NCBI GenBank assembly: GCA_022563595.1
Contig: JADFNB010000031.1
Coordinates: 1-36,983, forward strand
DNA from: Gemmatimonadota bacterium
GTDB taxonomy: Bacteria; Gemmatimonadota; Gemmatimonadetes; Gemmatimonadales; GWC2-71-9
DNA length: 36,983 nt
Reading direction: 5' to 3'
Shown in pieces: positions 7,205 through 15,253 of this stretch. How positions within the stretch are numbered: the first letter of the stretch is position 1; each line of letters starts with the position of its first letter. The notes under the pieces are model-generated. The model made no database searches. It was not told the DNA's origin and was given only the letters and a program-made list of their open reading frames with translations. The position numbers and the translations under genes are program-made.

Positions 7205-7233
7205 AACATAGACAGTTGCGGTGCGCGGGCCAA
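7205..7233 (-). promoter_or_regulatory. Candidate promoter of the ffh operon
   Basis: On the minus strand TTGGCC (7233-7228), 17 bp, then TATGTT (7210-7205) is a fair sigma-70 promoter in the 50-bp gap between the symporter stop and the ffh start. It would start transcription only a few bases before the ATG at 7194. No Shine-Dalgarno is visible, so this fits a leaderless or very short-leader mRNA. Confidence 0.35.
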
Positions 7234-7244
7234 GGGGAGACGGT

Positions 7245-8549
7245 CTACAGTTGCTGCGTCACTGTCACCGCTTCCCCCTGCTCCTCGGTCGGCTCGCCCA
7301 GCTCCCCCTCGCTGCGGGCCACGAACGCGCTCGCCGACAGGTCGCCGGTTACGTTCACCGCCGTGCGGCACATGTCCAGAATCCGGTCGACACCCAGGAT
7401 CAGCGCGATGCCGGTCTCGGGCACGTTGGCCTGCTTCAGCACTATTGCGAGCGTGATGATGCCGGCGCTCGGGACACCGGCGGCACCGACCGAGGCCAAT
7501 GTGGCCGTGAGCACGACGGCGAGCTGGGCGGTCCAGGGCAGGTCGATCCCGAAGACCTGCGCGATGAACATCACCGCTACGCCCTGATAGAGCGCCGTGC
7601 CGTCCATATTGACGGTGGCACCTAGCGGCAGTACGAACCCCGCGACCCGGGGCGACACGCCGAGTTTCTGCTCGGCGGTAGCGATCGTGACGGGCAGGGT
7701 CGCGTTCGAGCTGGACGTAGAGAACCCGAGCAACGGTACCGCGCGGATACGTTTGTAGAAATCCAACGGCCGCATCCGGGCGAGAAACTTGACGGCGATC
7801 GCGTACGTACCGAAGGCGTGGAGCGCGAGTCCGGCGACCACGGTAAGCGCGTAGACGAGCAGGCTCTTAAGGATCTCCGACCCGAACCGCGCCGTGACCG
7901 CGGCGATGAGCGCGAAGACCGCGAACGGGGCAAGCTTCATGATCCAAAGGATGATGGTCATCGCGATGTGATTGATAGCATCGAAAAAGCCAATCAACAC
8001 ACGCTTGCGCTCGCCCGTGAGCAGCGACGCCGCCGCGCCGAAGACGAGCGTGAAGAGGATGAGCGGCAGCATGTCCCCGTCGGCCGCGGCCTTGATCGGG
8101 TTGGACGGGATCATGTCGAGGAACATCTGGCCGATGCCCGGGGCCTCCCGAGCCAGCTCGATACGGCCCTGCGCGTCGGCGCCGTAGCTGGCCAGCAGCG
8201 CCTGCTTCGACGCTTCCGAGATCCCCGATCCCGGCTTGATGATGTTCGACAACACCAGCCCGATGGTCACGGCGATCGCCGTCGTGGACATGTAATAGAC
8301 CACCGTCTTGCCGCCCATTCGTCCCAGCGTGCGCAGGTCGCCCAGGCTCGCTGCACCGACCACCAGGCTCGCCACAACCAGCGGGATCACGATCGCCATG
8401 ATAGCCCGAATCCAGGCGTCACCGAACGGCTGGAGCTTCGCGACCGAGTCGGCGATGGTGGAGCCCGTCGCGCCGGCATAGACGTTGGCCGCGACACCGA
8501 CAATGGCGCCCGCGACCAAACCGATCGAGATTCTGGTATGCAGTTTCAT
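7245..8549 (-). CDS. Dicarboxylate/amino acid:cation symporter (DAACS/SDF family)
   Basis: 434 residues with about eight membrane segments. It imports C4-dicarboxylates or glutamate/aspartate with Na+ or H+. Family signatures are clear. The serine-rich re-entrant loop reads Thr-Ser-Ser-Ser-Asn-Ala-Thr-Leu-Pro. The sodium/substrate motif Asn-Met-Asp-Gly-Thr-Ala appears after Leu-Gly-Ala-Thr-Val. A second re-entrant loop, Gly-Ala-Ala-Gly-Val-Pro-Ser-Ala-Gly, follows. The first helix begins right after the start. Substrate (glutamate versus dicarboxylate) cannot be decided by eye. It is divergent from the DUF445 gene with only 56 bp between the two starts, so the two promoters overlap or lie back to back. 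Confidence 0.93.
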   Translation of the reverse strand: MKLHTRISIGLVAGAIVGVAANVYAGATGSTIADSVAKLQPFGDAWIRAIMAIVIPLVVASLVVGAASLGDLRTLGRMGGKTVVYYMSTTAIAVTIGLVLSNIIKPGSGISEASKQALLASYGADAQGRIELAREAPGIGQMFLDMIPSNPIKAAADGDMLPLILFTLVFGAAASLLTGERKRVLIGFFDAINHIAMTIILWIMKLAPFAVFALIAAVTARFGSEILKSLLVYALTVVAGLALHAFGTYAIAVKFLARMRPLDFYKRIRAVPLLGFSTSSSNATLPVTIATAEQKLGVSPRVAGFVLPLGATVNMDGTALYQGVAVMFIAQVFGIDLPWTAQLAVVLTATLASVGAAGVPSAGIITLAIVLKQANVPETGIALILGVDRILDMCRTAVNVTGDLSASAFVARSEGELGEPTEEQGEAVTVTQQL

Positions 8550-8605
8550 GATCCGCGGAGTTTAGGCGGCGGTAGTACCCACCGCAACGGTGAGGCGCAC
8601 CGCTG

Positions 8606-10168
8606 ATGGCCGACGCGACGCTCGTCCAGGCGGTGGTCACCATCTGTTTCGGCGCCCTGGCCGGCGGTCTCACGAACGCCCTGGCCATCTGGATGCTGTT
8701 CCACCCGCACGAGCCCAAGGGCCCGCGTTTCTTCGCATTGCAGGGCGCCATCCCCAAGAACCGGGCCCGGCTCGCCAAGACGATCGGCCGCACGGTGGGC
8801 GAACGGCTGCTCACGCCCAAGGATCTCGCCCACCAACTACGCTCTCCGGGGCTGCGTGAGGCGTTCGACGACACCGTTCGGGGCCTCGTCGATGCTGTGC
8901 TCACGCGCGAGCGGGGATCGCTGCGGGAGGCCCTGCCGGCCGGTATCGTATCCGAGGTGGAGCGGATCGCGGCGGATCTCGGACCGCTCCTGGCGGAACG
9001 GATCGCCGCGTTTGCCGCAACCGAGGAGTTCCGCGAGCCGGTGGAGGAGTTTCTTCGCCGTAGCGCCGAGGCGGTCGCCGAGCGACCGCTGGGCGAGGTA
9101 CTCACCGAAGCCCGGCGGGCGGCCATCCGGAACCAAGTCGAGCAGTGGGTGGCCCAGGCGGTCGAGAGCCGGGACCTGGAACAGACCGTAGACGGGTGGC
9201 TGGACCGGCAGTTCGTGCGCTGGGCCGGCGACAGCACGCCGTTGCTCGAGCGGTTTCCTCCCGGGCTGGTGGCTGCTGTCGAGCGCGCCGTAGCCGGCTA
9301 TCTCCCGGTGGCACTGGAACGGCTCGCCGGGATCTTGCACGACCCCGATGCACGCGCCCGGATCGAGCACGCCATTCACGAGATCTTCACGCGGTTCCTC
9401 CAGGATCTCATGCTGCACGAGCGGATCTTGGCCCGGCTCGTGATCACCGAGCGGACGATCACGAAGGTGCTGGACAATCTGGGGGAGGACGGCACTGCGC
9501 AGTTGGCCAAGCTGCTGGACGAGCCGGCGATGCGCGAGCACGTCGCGACTAGCGTCAACGACGCCGTGGTGACTTTCCTGCAGAAACCGCTCTCGGAGCA
9601 TGTCGCGGCGCTGGGGGCCGAGCGGCTCGAGGGACTCAAAGCGACGCTGACGCGCTACATCCTCATGGTGATCCGCGACGAGAGCACGCGCGGTTACGCC
9701 ATCGAGCGGTTGGACCGCGCGCTGGAGGCCGCCGAACGCCGCACGTGGGGAGATCTCCTCGACAAGCTTCCGCCCGAGCGGGCCGTGACGTGGCTGGCCG
9801 ACGCACTCCAAGCGGAACGGACGCAGCGCTGGATCGCGGAGGGATGGACCGCCGGCATCACGGCGCTGCTCGACCGGCCGATCGGGCGACCGGTCGATTG
9901 GCTCGGCGAGGGAAGTGTCGATCGTATCACGGGCGAGCTTGCACCGGCGCTGTGGGATTGGACGCAGACCCACGTACCGAACGTGGTGGCCACGCTCGAC
10001 ATCCAGTCCATGGTGGAGCAGAAGGTGTTGAGCTTCTCACTGGACAGAATGGAGGAGATCGTGCGGCGGACGACGCAACGCGAACTCGATATCATCGTGC
10101 GACTCGGCTTCGTACTGGGAGCGTTCATCGGAGCGGCGGCGTTCGCCTTCTCGCTGCTACTTCCCTAG
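8606..10168 (+). CDS. DUF445 family membrane protein
   Basis: 520 residues. The N-terminus has a helix with Gly-Gly-Leu-Thr-Asn-Ala-Leu-Ala-Ile-Trp-Met-Leu-Phe-His-Pro, the hallmark of DUF445 (YheB/YjiN-like). It is followed by Gly-Ala-Ile-Pro-Lys-Asn-Arg. The middle is a long Glu/Arg/Ala-rich helical region, and the last 25 residues form a second hydrophobic helix. Both ends are thus membrane-anchored and the helical body lies on one side. The biochemical role of the family is unknown. It converges on the HEXXH lipoprotein gene with a 29-bp gap. Confidence 0.85.
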   Translation: MADATLVQAVVTICFGALAGGLTNALAIWMLFHPHEPKGPRFFALQGAIPKNRARLAKTIGRTVGERLLTPKDLAHQLRSPGLREAFDDTVRGLVDAVLTRERGSLREALPAGIVSEVERIAADLGPLLAERIAAFAATEEFREPVEEFLRRSAEAVAERPLGEVLTEARRAAIRNQVEQWVAQAVESRDLEQTVDGWLDRQFVRWAGDSTPLLERFPPGLVAAVERAVAGYLPVALERLAGILHDPDARARIEHAIHEIFTRFLQDLMLHERILARLVITERTITKVLDNLGEDGTAQLAKLLDEPAMREHVATSVNDAVVTFLQKPLSEHVAALGAERLEGLKATLTRYILMVIRDESTRGYAIERLDRALEAAERRTWGDLLDKLPPERAVTWLADALQAERTQRWIAEGWTAGITALLDRPIGRPVDWLGEGSVDRITGELAPALWDWTQTHVPNVVATLDIQSMVEQKVLSFSLDRMEEIVRRTTQRELDIIVRLGFVLGAFIGAAAFAFSLLLP

Positions 10169-10197
10169 CTGCGCCACCACCTCGCTGACCACCCGGG

Positions 10198-11403
10198 TCA
10201 GGTCGGGCGAACAGCGACAGCCGGCACCGTTTCCCACCCCGACCACCCCACCGGCGCATCGACCAGCACGACCGCCGGAACGCCCTCGACAGTCGTACGC
10301 CGGAGCGTCCAGCGGCGGCCGGGCTGCACCCGTTTTTCCGGCCACGAGCGCTCCACCATGCGCGCGAACTTCTCGGCGGCCTGGACGCTGTCCCACACGC
10401 TCCACCAGACCAGCGCGTGGCCGTCGTCGGTCTCGAAGATGGCGTAGCGGTCCCCGTCCCAGCCGCGCGCCCCCGCGTTCCCCATCGACTCGCTGCCGGT
10501 CAACTCCGCCAGCACGATGCGAGTCGTGAACTCTCCCCACGTATCCTCGTACACGACCGCGCCTGCGCCTACACTCGCTACGAACCGCAGTGTCACAGGC
10601 AGGTCGGCGTCGCGGTATTTCTCCGGATGGATGATCTGTTCGGTGGAGACGGGCAGCCGCGGCCCGTAGGGCACGGTGTCGGGGAAGGCGCTCTGAAACC
10701 AGCGCATGAACTCCGCCCCGGCGAGGTATGGGAAGAGCAGTTCCTCCCGAATCACCAACGGGGCAGCCGAGAACGCCGGCATGCTCGCTTCCTGTTCCTG
10801 TCGCAGGCTCTGGCGCACGTCACCCCAGAAATCGCCCAGTTGCTCCAGCCGTTCCGGGCTCAGGATCGCCTGGAGCGAGGCGAGCGTGGCCTGGCCCTCG
10901 AGCACGGCCTGCGCAGCCGTGCGACGGTCGTTCTGACGTTGCAGGTGGAGAATGGAATCGAGCGGCATGTACTGCCCTTGCAGCGCGTGCACCAATTCGT
11001 GCGCGAGAACCGTGCGAATGAAGAACGGATCCGTTCCCTCCACGATGTAGAGGGTGCTCGAGTCGGGGTCGTAGTACCCCACGACCTGTTCGGAGAGCAG
11101 GTCCAATAGGAGGGTGCGCAGGTCCAGCGTGTCCGGCACGAGGCCGAACAGCTGGTAAGCGAGCGCGATGCGCTCCAACGTGTCGGGCGGCAGCTCCGCG
11201 TCGAGCTTCGCCACCAGGTAGCGGGTAACCTGTTCCCGGCTTCGCGTGGCCATGGTCGGCTGCGTCTTGAATTCCAGCCCGACGGCGGCCTCGACCCGCG
11301 GGATCACCTCATCGGCGATGCGCCGGACTTCCGCGTCGGTTTGCGCTACGGAGGCGTCGCCGGTACAGGCGACGACGGCCAGCAGTGAGAGGAAGCGGTA
11401 CAT
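10198..11403 (-). CDS. HEXXH metallopeptidase-like lipoprotein
   Basis: 401 residues. The N-terminus is a short signal peptide with a lipobox-like Val-Val-Ala-Cys (Cys13), so the protein is probably anchored in the envelope facing the periplasm. A zinc-site motif His135-Glu-Leu-Val-His139 lies in Leu-Ala-His-Glu-Leu-Val-His-Ala-Leu-Gln. Glu169 in Leu-Glu-Gly-Gln-Ala is a plausible third ligand, the gluzincin-type pattern. The rest has no domain I recognise. Similar secreted proteins in soil bacteria are annotated as hypothetical. A perfect inverted repeat (11414-11439) sits just before the start. Peptidase activity is inferred from the motif only. Confidence 0.75.
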   Translation of the reverse strand: MYRFLSLLAVVACTGDASVAQTDAEVRRIADEVIPRVEAAVGLEFKTQPTMATRSREQVTRYLVAKLDAELPPDTLERIALAYQLFGLVPDTLDLRTLLLDLLSEQVVGYYDPDSSTLYIVEGTDPFFIRTVLAHELVHALQGQYMPLDSILHLQRQNDRRTAAQAVLEGQATLASLQAILSPERLEQLGDFWGDVRQSLRQEQEASMPAFSAAPLVIREELLFPYLAGAEFMRWFQSAFPDTVPYGPRLPVSTEQIIHPEKYRDADLPVTLRFVASVGAGAVVYEDTWGEFTTRIVLAELTGSESMGNAGARGWDGDRYAIFETDDGHALVWWSVWDSVQAAEKFARMVERSWPEKRVQPGRRWTLRRTTVEGVPAVVLVDAPVGWSGWETVPAVAVRPT

Positions 11404-11413
11404 GGGCGAAGTA

Positions 11414-11439
11414 TAGGCGCCGGTGCGGCCGGGCGCCTA
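11414..11439. repeat. Perfect inverted repeat in front of the HEXXH lipoprotein
   Basis: TAGGCGCC (11414-11421) and GGCGCCTA (11432-11439) pair with a ten-base loop, 11 bp upstream of the start codon. It may be an operator or a leader hairpin that hides the start. The stretch that follows (about 11451-11480) contains CCTTCGCCGCGCTCAGGATG, a wording I recall as a widely scattered intergenic repeat in several soil bacteria. Confidence 0.5.
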
Positions 11440-11501
11440 ACCCGTCCCGTGAGACCCTTCGCCGCGCTCAGGATGACAGGGCTGCAGCGCGGTCGCCGCG
11501 G

Positions 11502-12266
11502 CTAGCGTCGCAGGATGCGGATACTCCCGTTGACGGTCGATAGCTCGAGCCCGCGGCCGCCGTCGCCGATCACCCCACGAAACCGGCGCCGATTGAACCG
11601 CCCCGACACCGTAATCGGGAAGTCCGTCTCGAACGAGCCGTTCACCGTGCGGGCGTCCAGCTCGGCGCCGAACCCGTCGGGCACCTCGAGCGTGATTCCT
11701 CCGTTCACAGTGTGGAACTCCATCTTGCCCGTCCAGTCGGCCCGGCCCATACGCGCCCGGATCGAGCCGTTCACGGTATTGGCCTCCGCGAAGCCGGTGG
11801 TCTCGATCTCGATGCTGCCGTTCACGGTACCGGCATAGACGGTGCTCTCGAGACGACGCACATCCACGTCACCGTTCACCGTATGTCCGCTAAAGACCAC
11901 ACCTGCCGGCACATGCACGGTGAAACTCACGCTCACGTCGTTGTCGCGCACGTTGTTGTGCCCGCCGCCCCCGCCCCGGTGGCATTCGTTGCGTCGGCCA
12001 CGGTCACTCGGGTAGACGGCGCATATCGTGACCCCTCCATCGTGCTCCACAACGCGGATCTCGACGTCGTCAACGTCGCTGCGCCGCGCGCGCTTGACCG
12101 CGGTCACGACGACCTCGTTCCCGGTCGCCGGCTCGGCGCGAACATCGCCGTTTACGCCGCGGATCTCGATCATGTCACCCTGCTCAATCCGCCCGTGCCA
12201 GGTGAAATCCTGGGCAGCGAGTGGAGTGGTGAGAGCGACCAGTGCCAGAAGAGCGGTAATACGCAT
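11502..12266 (-). CDS. Exported DUF4097-type repeat protein (first copy)
   Basis: 254 residues with a clear signal peptide ending Leu-Ala-Ala-Gln. The mature part is built of short beta-strand repeats marked by Thr-Val-Asn-Gly-Ser/Asp/Gly, seen six times between about residues 129 and 250, as in DUF4097 and related beta-solenoid proteins. A Gly/His/Asn-rich loop lies near residue 95. It is the last gene of the sigma / anti-sigma / DUF4097 / DUF4097 operon, 37 bp after its paralogue. It probably works in the periplasm or at the surface. Such genes often follow ECF sigma/anti-sigma pairs, but their molecular role is not known to me. Confidence 0.8.
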   Translation of the reverse strand: MRITALLALVALTTPLAAQDFTWHGRIEQGDMIEIRGVNGDVRAEPATGNEVVVTAVKRARRSDVDDVEIRVVEHDGGVTICAVYPSDRGRRNECHRGGGGGHNNVRDNDVSVSFTVHVPAGVVFSGHTVNGDVDVRRLESTVYAGTVNGSIEIETTGFAEANTVNGSIRARMGRADWTGKMEFHTVNGGITLEVPDGFGAELDARTVNGSFETDFPITVSGRFNRRRFRGVIGDGGRGLELSTVNGSIRILRR

Positions 12267-12303
12267 GGGGATTAACCTCGGATTCTGGGTCTACGGTTTC
12301 TCG

Positions 12304-13149
12304 TTACTGTCTACGCAACTGAATCAGGCCGTCGAACGACTCCAGCTCCACCCGCGCGCTACCGGTGCCGAGCACGAAGCTGAACCGTCTGCCCGGACGC
12401 GCCGCGGAGATCTGGACGCGGAAGGCCGGACCGGCCTCGAACGCGCCGTCGAAGGTGGCGACACTCACCGTCGCGTTGATGGTGGTCGGGACCGCCAGTG
12501 TCACGTCGCCGTCGTGCGAGGTAAAGCGGTAGCGCCCGCCGTCCCGGATCGAGCCGCGGTAGAACAGATCACCGTCCACGGTGCTCACGTCCACGTCAGA
12601 CGCGTCTATGCCGTCCAACGTGACGTCGCCGTCGATGGTTTCGGCCGTGACGTCACCGGTCACATCCCTGATGTCTATGTCGCCGTCCACTCCGTGCGCA
12701 CGCACCCGCCCGGTAGCGCCCTCCACGTGGATGTCACCTTCGATCGTGGAGAGGTTCATCGAGCCGCCGCGCCGGACGACGATATCTCCCTCGATGGTCT
12801 CCGCGCTGATGTCTCCGTGCACACCGGTGACCTCGATCTCAGCTTCGATCCCGTCGAGCGACAGCGACATCGTGGCCGGCACGGTCAGCTCGTAGTCCAC
12901 AGCCAACGACCTGCCGTACCGCCGGCGCGCCCGGATGGTGACGACCGAGCCGCGCGTTTCGATCACGATCCGGTCCCGGCTCCCATGCTCGGCTCGCACC
13001 CGGATCGCGTCGCGATCCCAGGCCGACACCACGATCAGCCCAGCGTGGTTCGTGAGGTCGAGCCGGGCGTTGGGTGAGACCGCAATCGTCGTATCCGTCT
13101 GCTGGAACGACGCCAAGACCACCAACGCTAGTGATATGGATACCGACAT
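12304..13149 (-). CDS. Exported DUF4097-type repeat protein (second copy)
   Basis: 281 residues from the ATG at 13149. The frame is open further upstream to 13239, but that part overlaps the anti-sigma gene and lacks a signal sequence. The chosen N-terminus has a short hydrophobic signal. The beta-solenoid part repeats about every 20 residues, with Thr-Ile-Glu-Gly-Asp-Ile, Gly-Val-Asp-Gly-Asp-Ile, Thr-Ile-Asp-Gly-Asp-Val and Thr-Val-Asp-Gly-Asp-Leu. The repeats are more acidic than those of its paralogue, which uses Asn in place of Glu/Asp. The Asp/Gly turns could bind calcium, which is inference. It begins 19 bp after the anti-sigma stop. Confidence 0.8.
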   Translation of the reverse strand: MSVSISLALVVLASFQQTDTTIAVSPNARLDLTNHAGLIVVSAWDRDAIRVRAEHGSRDRIVIETRGSVVTIRARRRYGRSLAVDYELTVPATMSLSLDGIEAEIEVTGVHGDISAETIEGDIVVRRGGSMNLSTIEGDIHVEGATGRVRAHGVDGDIDIRDVTGDVTAETIDGDVTLDGIDASDVDVSTVDGDLFYRGSIRDGGRYRFTSHDGDVTLAVPTTINATVSVATFDGAFEAGPAFRVQISAARPGRRFSFVLGTGSARVELESFDGLIQLRRQ

Positions 13150-13168
13150 CTCCAGGTTTCCTCCGCAT

Positions 13169-13846
13169 TCAGAGCGACGCGGTGGCGATCTCCGCCGCCT
13201 GCCGCAGCAAGGCCAGCTTACGCCGCATCGTCGCGGCAAGATGGTTGTTCAGATACGCGTCGCCCGGATCGCCCGCCAGCGCGTCCTGCGCCCGGGCAAT
13301 CGCGCGATCGATGATCATCAAGCTCTCTTCCAGGATTTGCACCAATGTGCTGTCCATCAGGCCCCGGTTCTCGGCCAGAACCCGTTCGAGATCGGCTACA
13401 GCGGCGTCGTAGCCCATCAGACCGGCGAACCGCTGCCCGCTCTCAGGTGCCGCACTCACTGCCGGAGCGGCGGCGGCAGCGCGCGAGGTGGCGTCGCCAG
13501 CGTTACCACCCAGCACCATCCACATCCCACCAGCACCAGCCAGGAACAGGGCCATACCCGCCGCAGCGAGCTGCGGCATCGAGAACATCCAACGCCGGCG
13601 GCGCGCGGGAACCTGCCCGGCTCCAGCCTGCACGCCGATCCGCTCCGCGATCCCCGGCCACAGGTCGACCAGCGGTGGACGGTCCTCGAGCACGCCGGCC
13701 CGGCTGCGCACCCGCCGGAGCTGAGTTACCGTCTCGCGGCACTCGTCGCACTCGCTGAGATGCCGCTCTAGCGTCGCGTGGTCGGTTGGCGCCAGCTCAC
13801 CATCGATGTACTCGGACAGCCGCGCCGTCCATTGATCGCTGCTCAT
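13169..13846 (-). CDS. Anti-sigma factor with zinc-finger domain and one membrane helix
   Basis: 225 residues. The first 45 form a zinc-binding anti-sigma (ZAS-like) domain with His-Leu-Ser-Glu-Cys-Asp-Glu-Cys, the His-x3-Cys-x2-Cys signature. A membrane helix rich in Ala/Gly/Leu follows at about 92-112, then an Ala/Pro linker and a C-terminal helical part outside the cytosol with many charged residues. It should hold the sigma factor encoded next to it inactive at the membrane until a signal arrives. Its ATG overlaps the sigma stop codon (ATGA at 13843-13846), the usual coupling for such pairs. Confidence 0.88.
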   Translation of the reverse strand: MSSDQWTARLSEYIDGELAPTDHATLERHLSECDECRETVTQLRRVRSRAGVLEDRPPLVDLWPGIAERIGVQAGAGQVPARRRRWMFSMPQLAAAGMALFLAGAGGMWMVLGGNAGDATSRAAAAAPAVSAAPESGQRFAGLMGYDAAVADLERVLAENRGLMDSTLVQILEESLMIIDRAIARAQDALAGDPGDAYLNNHLAATMRRKLALLRQAAEIATASL

Positions 13847-14436
13847 CGCCGCTCCCGATCGTGTGCCCTGTGGTCCAAGTGCCCGCGCAATAGCATCCGG
13901 GCTCTGTGTAGCTGTGCCTTCGACGTACCCGTCGCGATCCCCAACAGGCCGGCGATCTCGTGGTGCTTGTAGCCTTCGACGTCGTGCAGAACGAACACCT
14001 GCCTGGCGCCCTGGGGCAGACGGCCCACCGCCGTATCGAAATCGATCGCCAGCTCGGGGGTGGTATGCTGCCGGCCCGAGTACAGCTCGAGCGCCTGTTC
14101 CGAGTCCGTGAAACGTTGCCGCTCTTGGCCGAGCCGCGTGCGCCGGGAGAGGATCAAGTTGACCGCCAACCGGTGCAACCACGTCCCGAACGCCGCATCC
14201 CCGCGGAACGTCCCGAGCTTCTCCCACGCCCTGACGAAGACATCCTGCGTCATCTCGTCCGCATGGTCCGCCCCCGCCATCCGCCACGCCAGGCTATGGA
14301 TGCGCGCCACGTGAGCGCGATACAGCCGCTCGAACGCGTGCTCATCACCGCTCGCCGCAAGCGCGACATTAACCGAGTCGTCCGGCAGGTCTAGCCCCAC
14401 ATTCAGGGTCGACACCTCGATGGCAGCGTCGTCCAT
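13843..14436 (-). CDS. ECF-type RNA polymerase sigma factor (first operon)
   Basis: 197 residues with sigma region 2 (about 33-100, containing Phe-Gly-Thr-Trp-Leu-His-Arg-Leu-Ala-Val-Asn) and region 4 (about 130-190, containing the Leu-Pro-x-x-x-Arg-x-Val-Phe motif and Thr-Ser-Lys-Ala-Gln-Leu-His-Arg-Ala-Arg). The linker between them is short, as in ECF factors. It drives promoters of an envelope-type stimulon in complex with core RNA polymerase. The motif AACCCTTT-N13-GTCC just upstream is shared with the other sigma operon in this window. The first 25 residues are not conserved, so the exact start (ATG at 14436) is less certain. Confidence 0.92.
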   Translation of the reverse strand: MDDAAIEVSTLNVGLDLPDDSVNVALAASGDEHAFERLYRAHVARIHSLAWRMAGADHADEMTQDVFVRAWEKLGTFRGDAAFGTWLHRLAVNLILSRRTRLGQERQRFTDSEQALELYSGRQHTTPELAIDFDTAVGRLPQGARQVFVLHDVEGYKHHEIAGLLGIATGTSKAQLHRARMLLRGHLDHRAHDRERR

Positions 14437-14446
14437 GCACCCGATT

Positions 14447-14471
14447 GGACCTGCCGGCGGGTCAAAGGGTT
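14447..14471 (-). promoter_or_regulatory. Candidate ECF promoter, first sigma operon
   Basis: On the minus strand AACCCTTT (14471-14464), 13 bases, GTCC (14450-14447), ten bases, then the ATG at 14436. The same two elements with the same 13-base gap precede the second sigma gene. This suggests autoregulated ECF promoters with an AAC-type -35 and a GTC-type -10. The transcript would have a very short leader. Confidence 0.6.
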
Positions 14472-14482
14472 GGAACTCCGGC

Positions 14483-15253
14483 TCAAGGTCCGTGGAGATA
14501 GCCAGTATACCACTCGTAGATGGGCTGTCCCGCCAGGAGGCTCACGGCCGCCCCAACGGCCAGGAACACGCCGAACGGGACGAGCGCCTTCGTCTTGAGG
14601 CTGATCGGGACGAAGATGATCGTGCCCAGCAGCGAGCCGGCGAAGATACTGAGCAAGACCCCTTTCCAGCCGACGAAGGCGCCGACCATCGCCATCATCT
14701 TGATGTCGCCGCCGCCCATAGCCTCCTTGCGGAAAACGCGCTCGCCCGCCCAGGCGATCCCGTAGAGGAGGGCGAATCCGACCGCCGCTCCGAGCAACGC
14801 CTGCAGCAGCTCGGGCATTCCCCGAACCAGTCCCAGGACGAGACCGATCCCCAGGCCACCCCACGTAAACTCGTCCGGGATGATATAATGTTTAGCGTCG
14901 GTGACGCCGATTCCCAGCAACAGGGTGAGAAAGACCGCCGCTGCCGCGCCCTCCCAAGTGACGCCGTACCACCATGCCGCGCCACCCCAGATCGCCGCGA
15001 TGGCCATCTCCATGAGAGGGTACTGCACCGAGATCGGGGCCTGGCAGCGGCGGCAGCGCCCGCGCAAGAAGAGCCATCCGACGACCGGCACGTTGTCGTA
15101 CCAGGCAATCGGCGTCTCGCACGACGGGCAGGCCGATCCCGGTCTGACCAGCGAGAGGTTCCGCGGCAACCGGTAGATGCACACGTTGAGGAAACTGCCG
15201 AGCACCGACCCGAGCAGGGCGGCCACGACGATGACGGGGGCGTCAGGTGGCAC
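14483..15253 (-). CDS. pilD: Prepilin peptidase (A24, PilD/GspO type)
   Basis: 256 residues, an inner-membrane aspartic protease that removes the leader of type IV prepilins and pseudopilins and methylates the new N-terminus. The cytosolic loop carries two Cys-x2-Cys pairs (Cys-Pro-Ser-Cys and Cys-Arg-Arg-Cys), the form with the methyltransferase domain. Catalytic Asp residues are in Gly-Val-Thr-Asp-Ala-Lys-His and Gly-Gly-Gly-Asp-Ile-Lys. Seven or eight membrane segments are visible. It overlaps the 3' end of the SpoU methyltransferase gene by 11 bp. No pilin or secretion gene lies nearby, so its substrates are encoded elsewhere. Confidence 0.93.
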   Translation of the reverse strand: MPPDAPVIVVAALLGSVLGSFLNVCIYRLPRNLSLVRPGSACPSCETPIAWYDNVPVVGWLFLRGRCRRCQAPISVQYPLMEMAIAAIWGGAAWWYGVTWEGAAAAVFLTLLLGIGVTDAKHYIIPDEFTWGGLGIGLVLGLVRGMPELLQALLGAAVGFALLYGIAWAGERVFRKEAMGGGDIKMMAMVGAFVGWKGVLLSIFAGSLLGTIIFVPISLKTKALVPFGVFLAVGAAVSLLAGQPIYEWYTGYLHGP

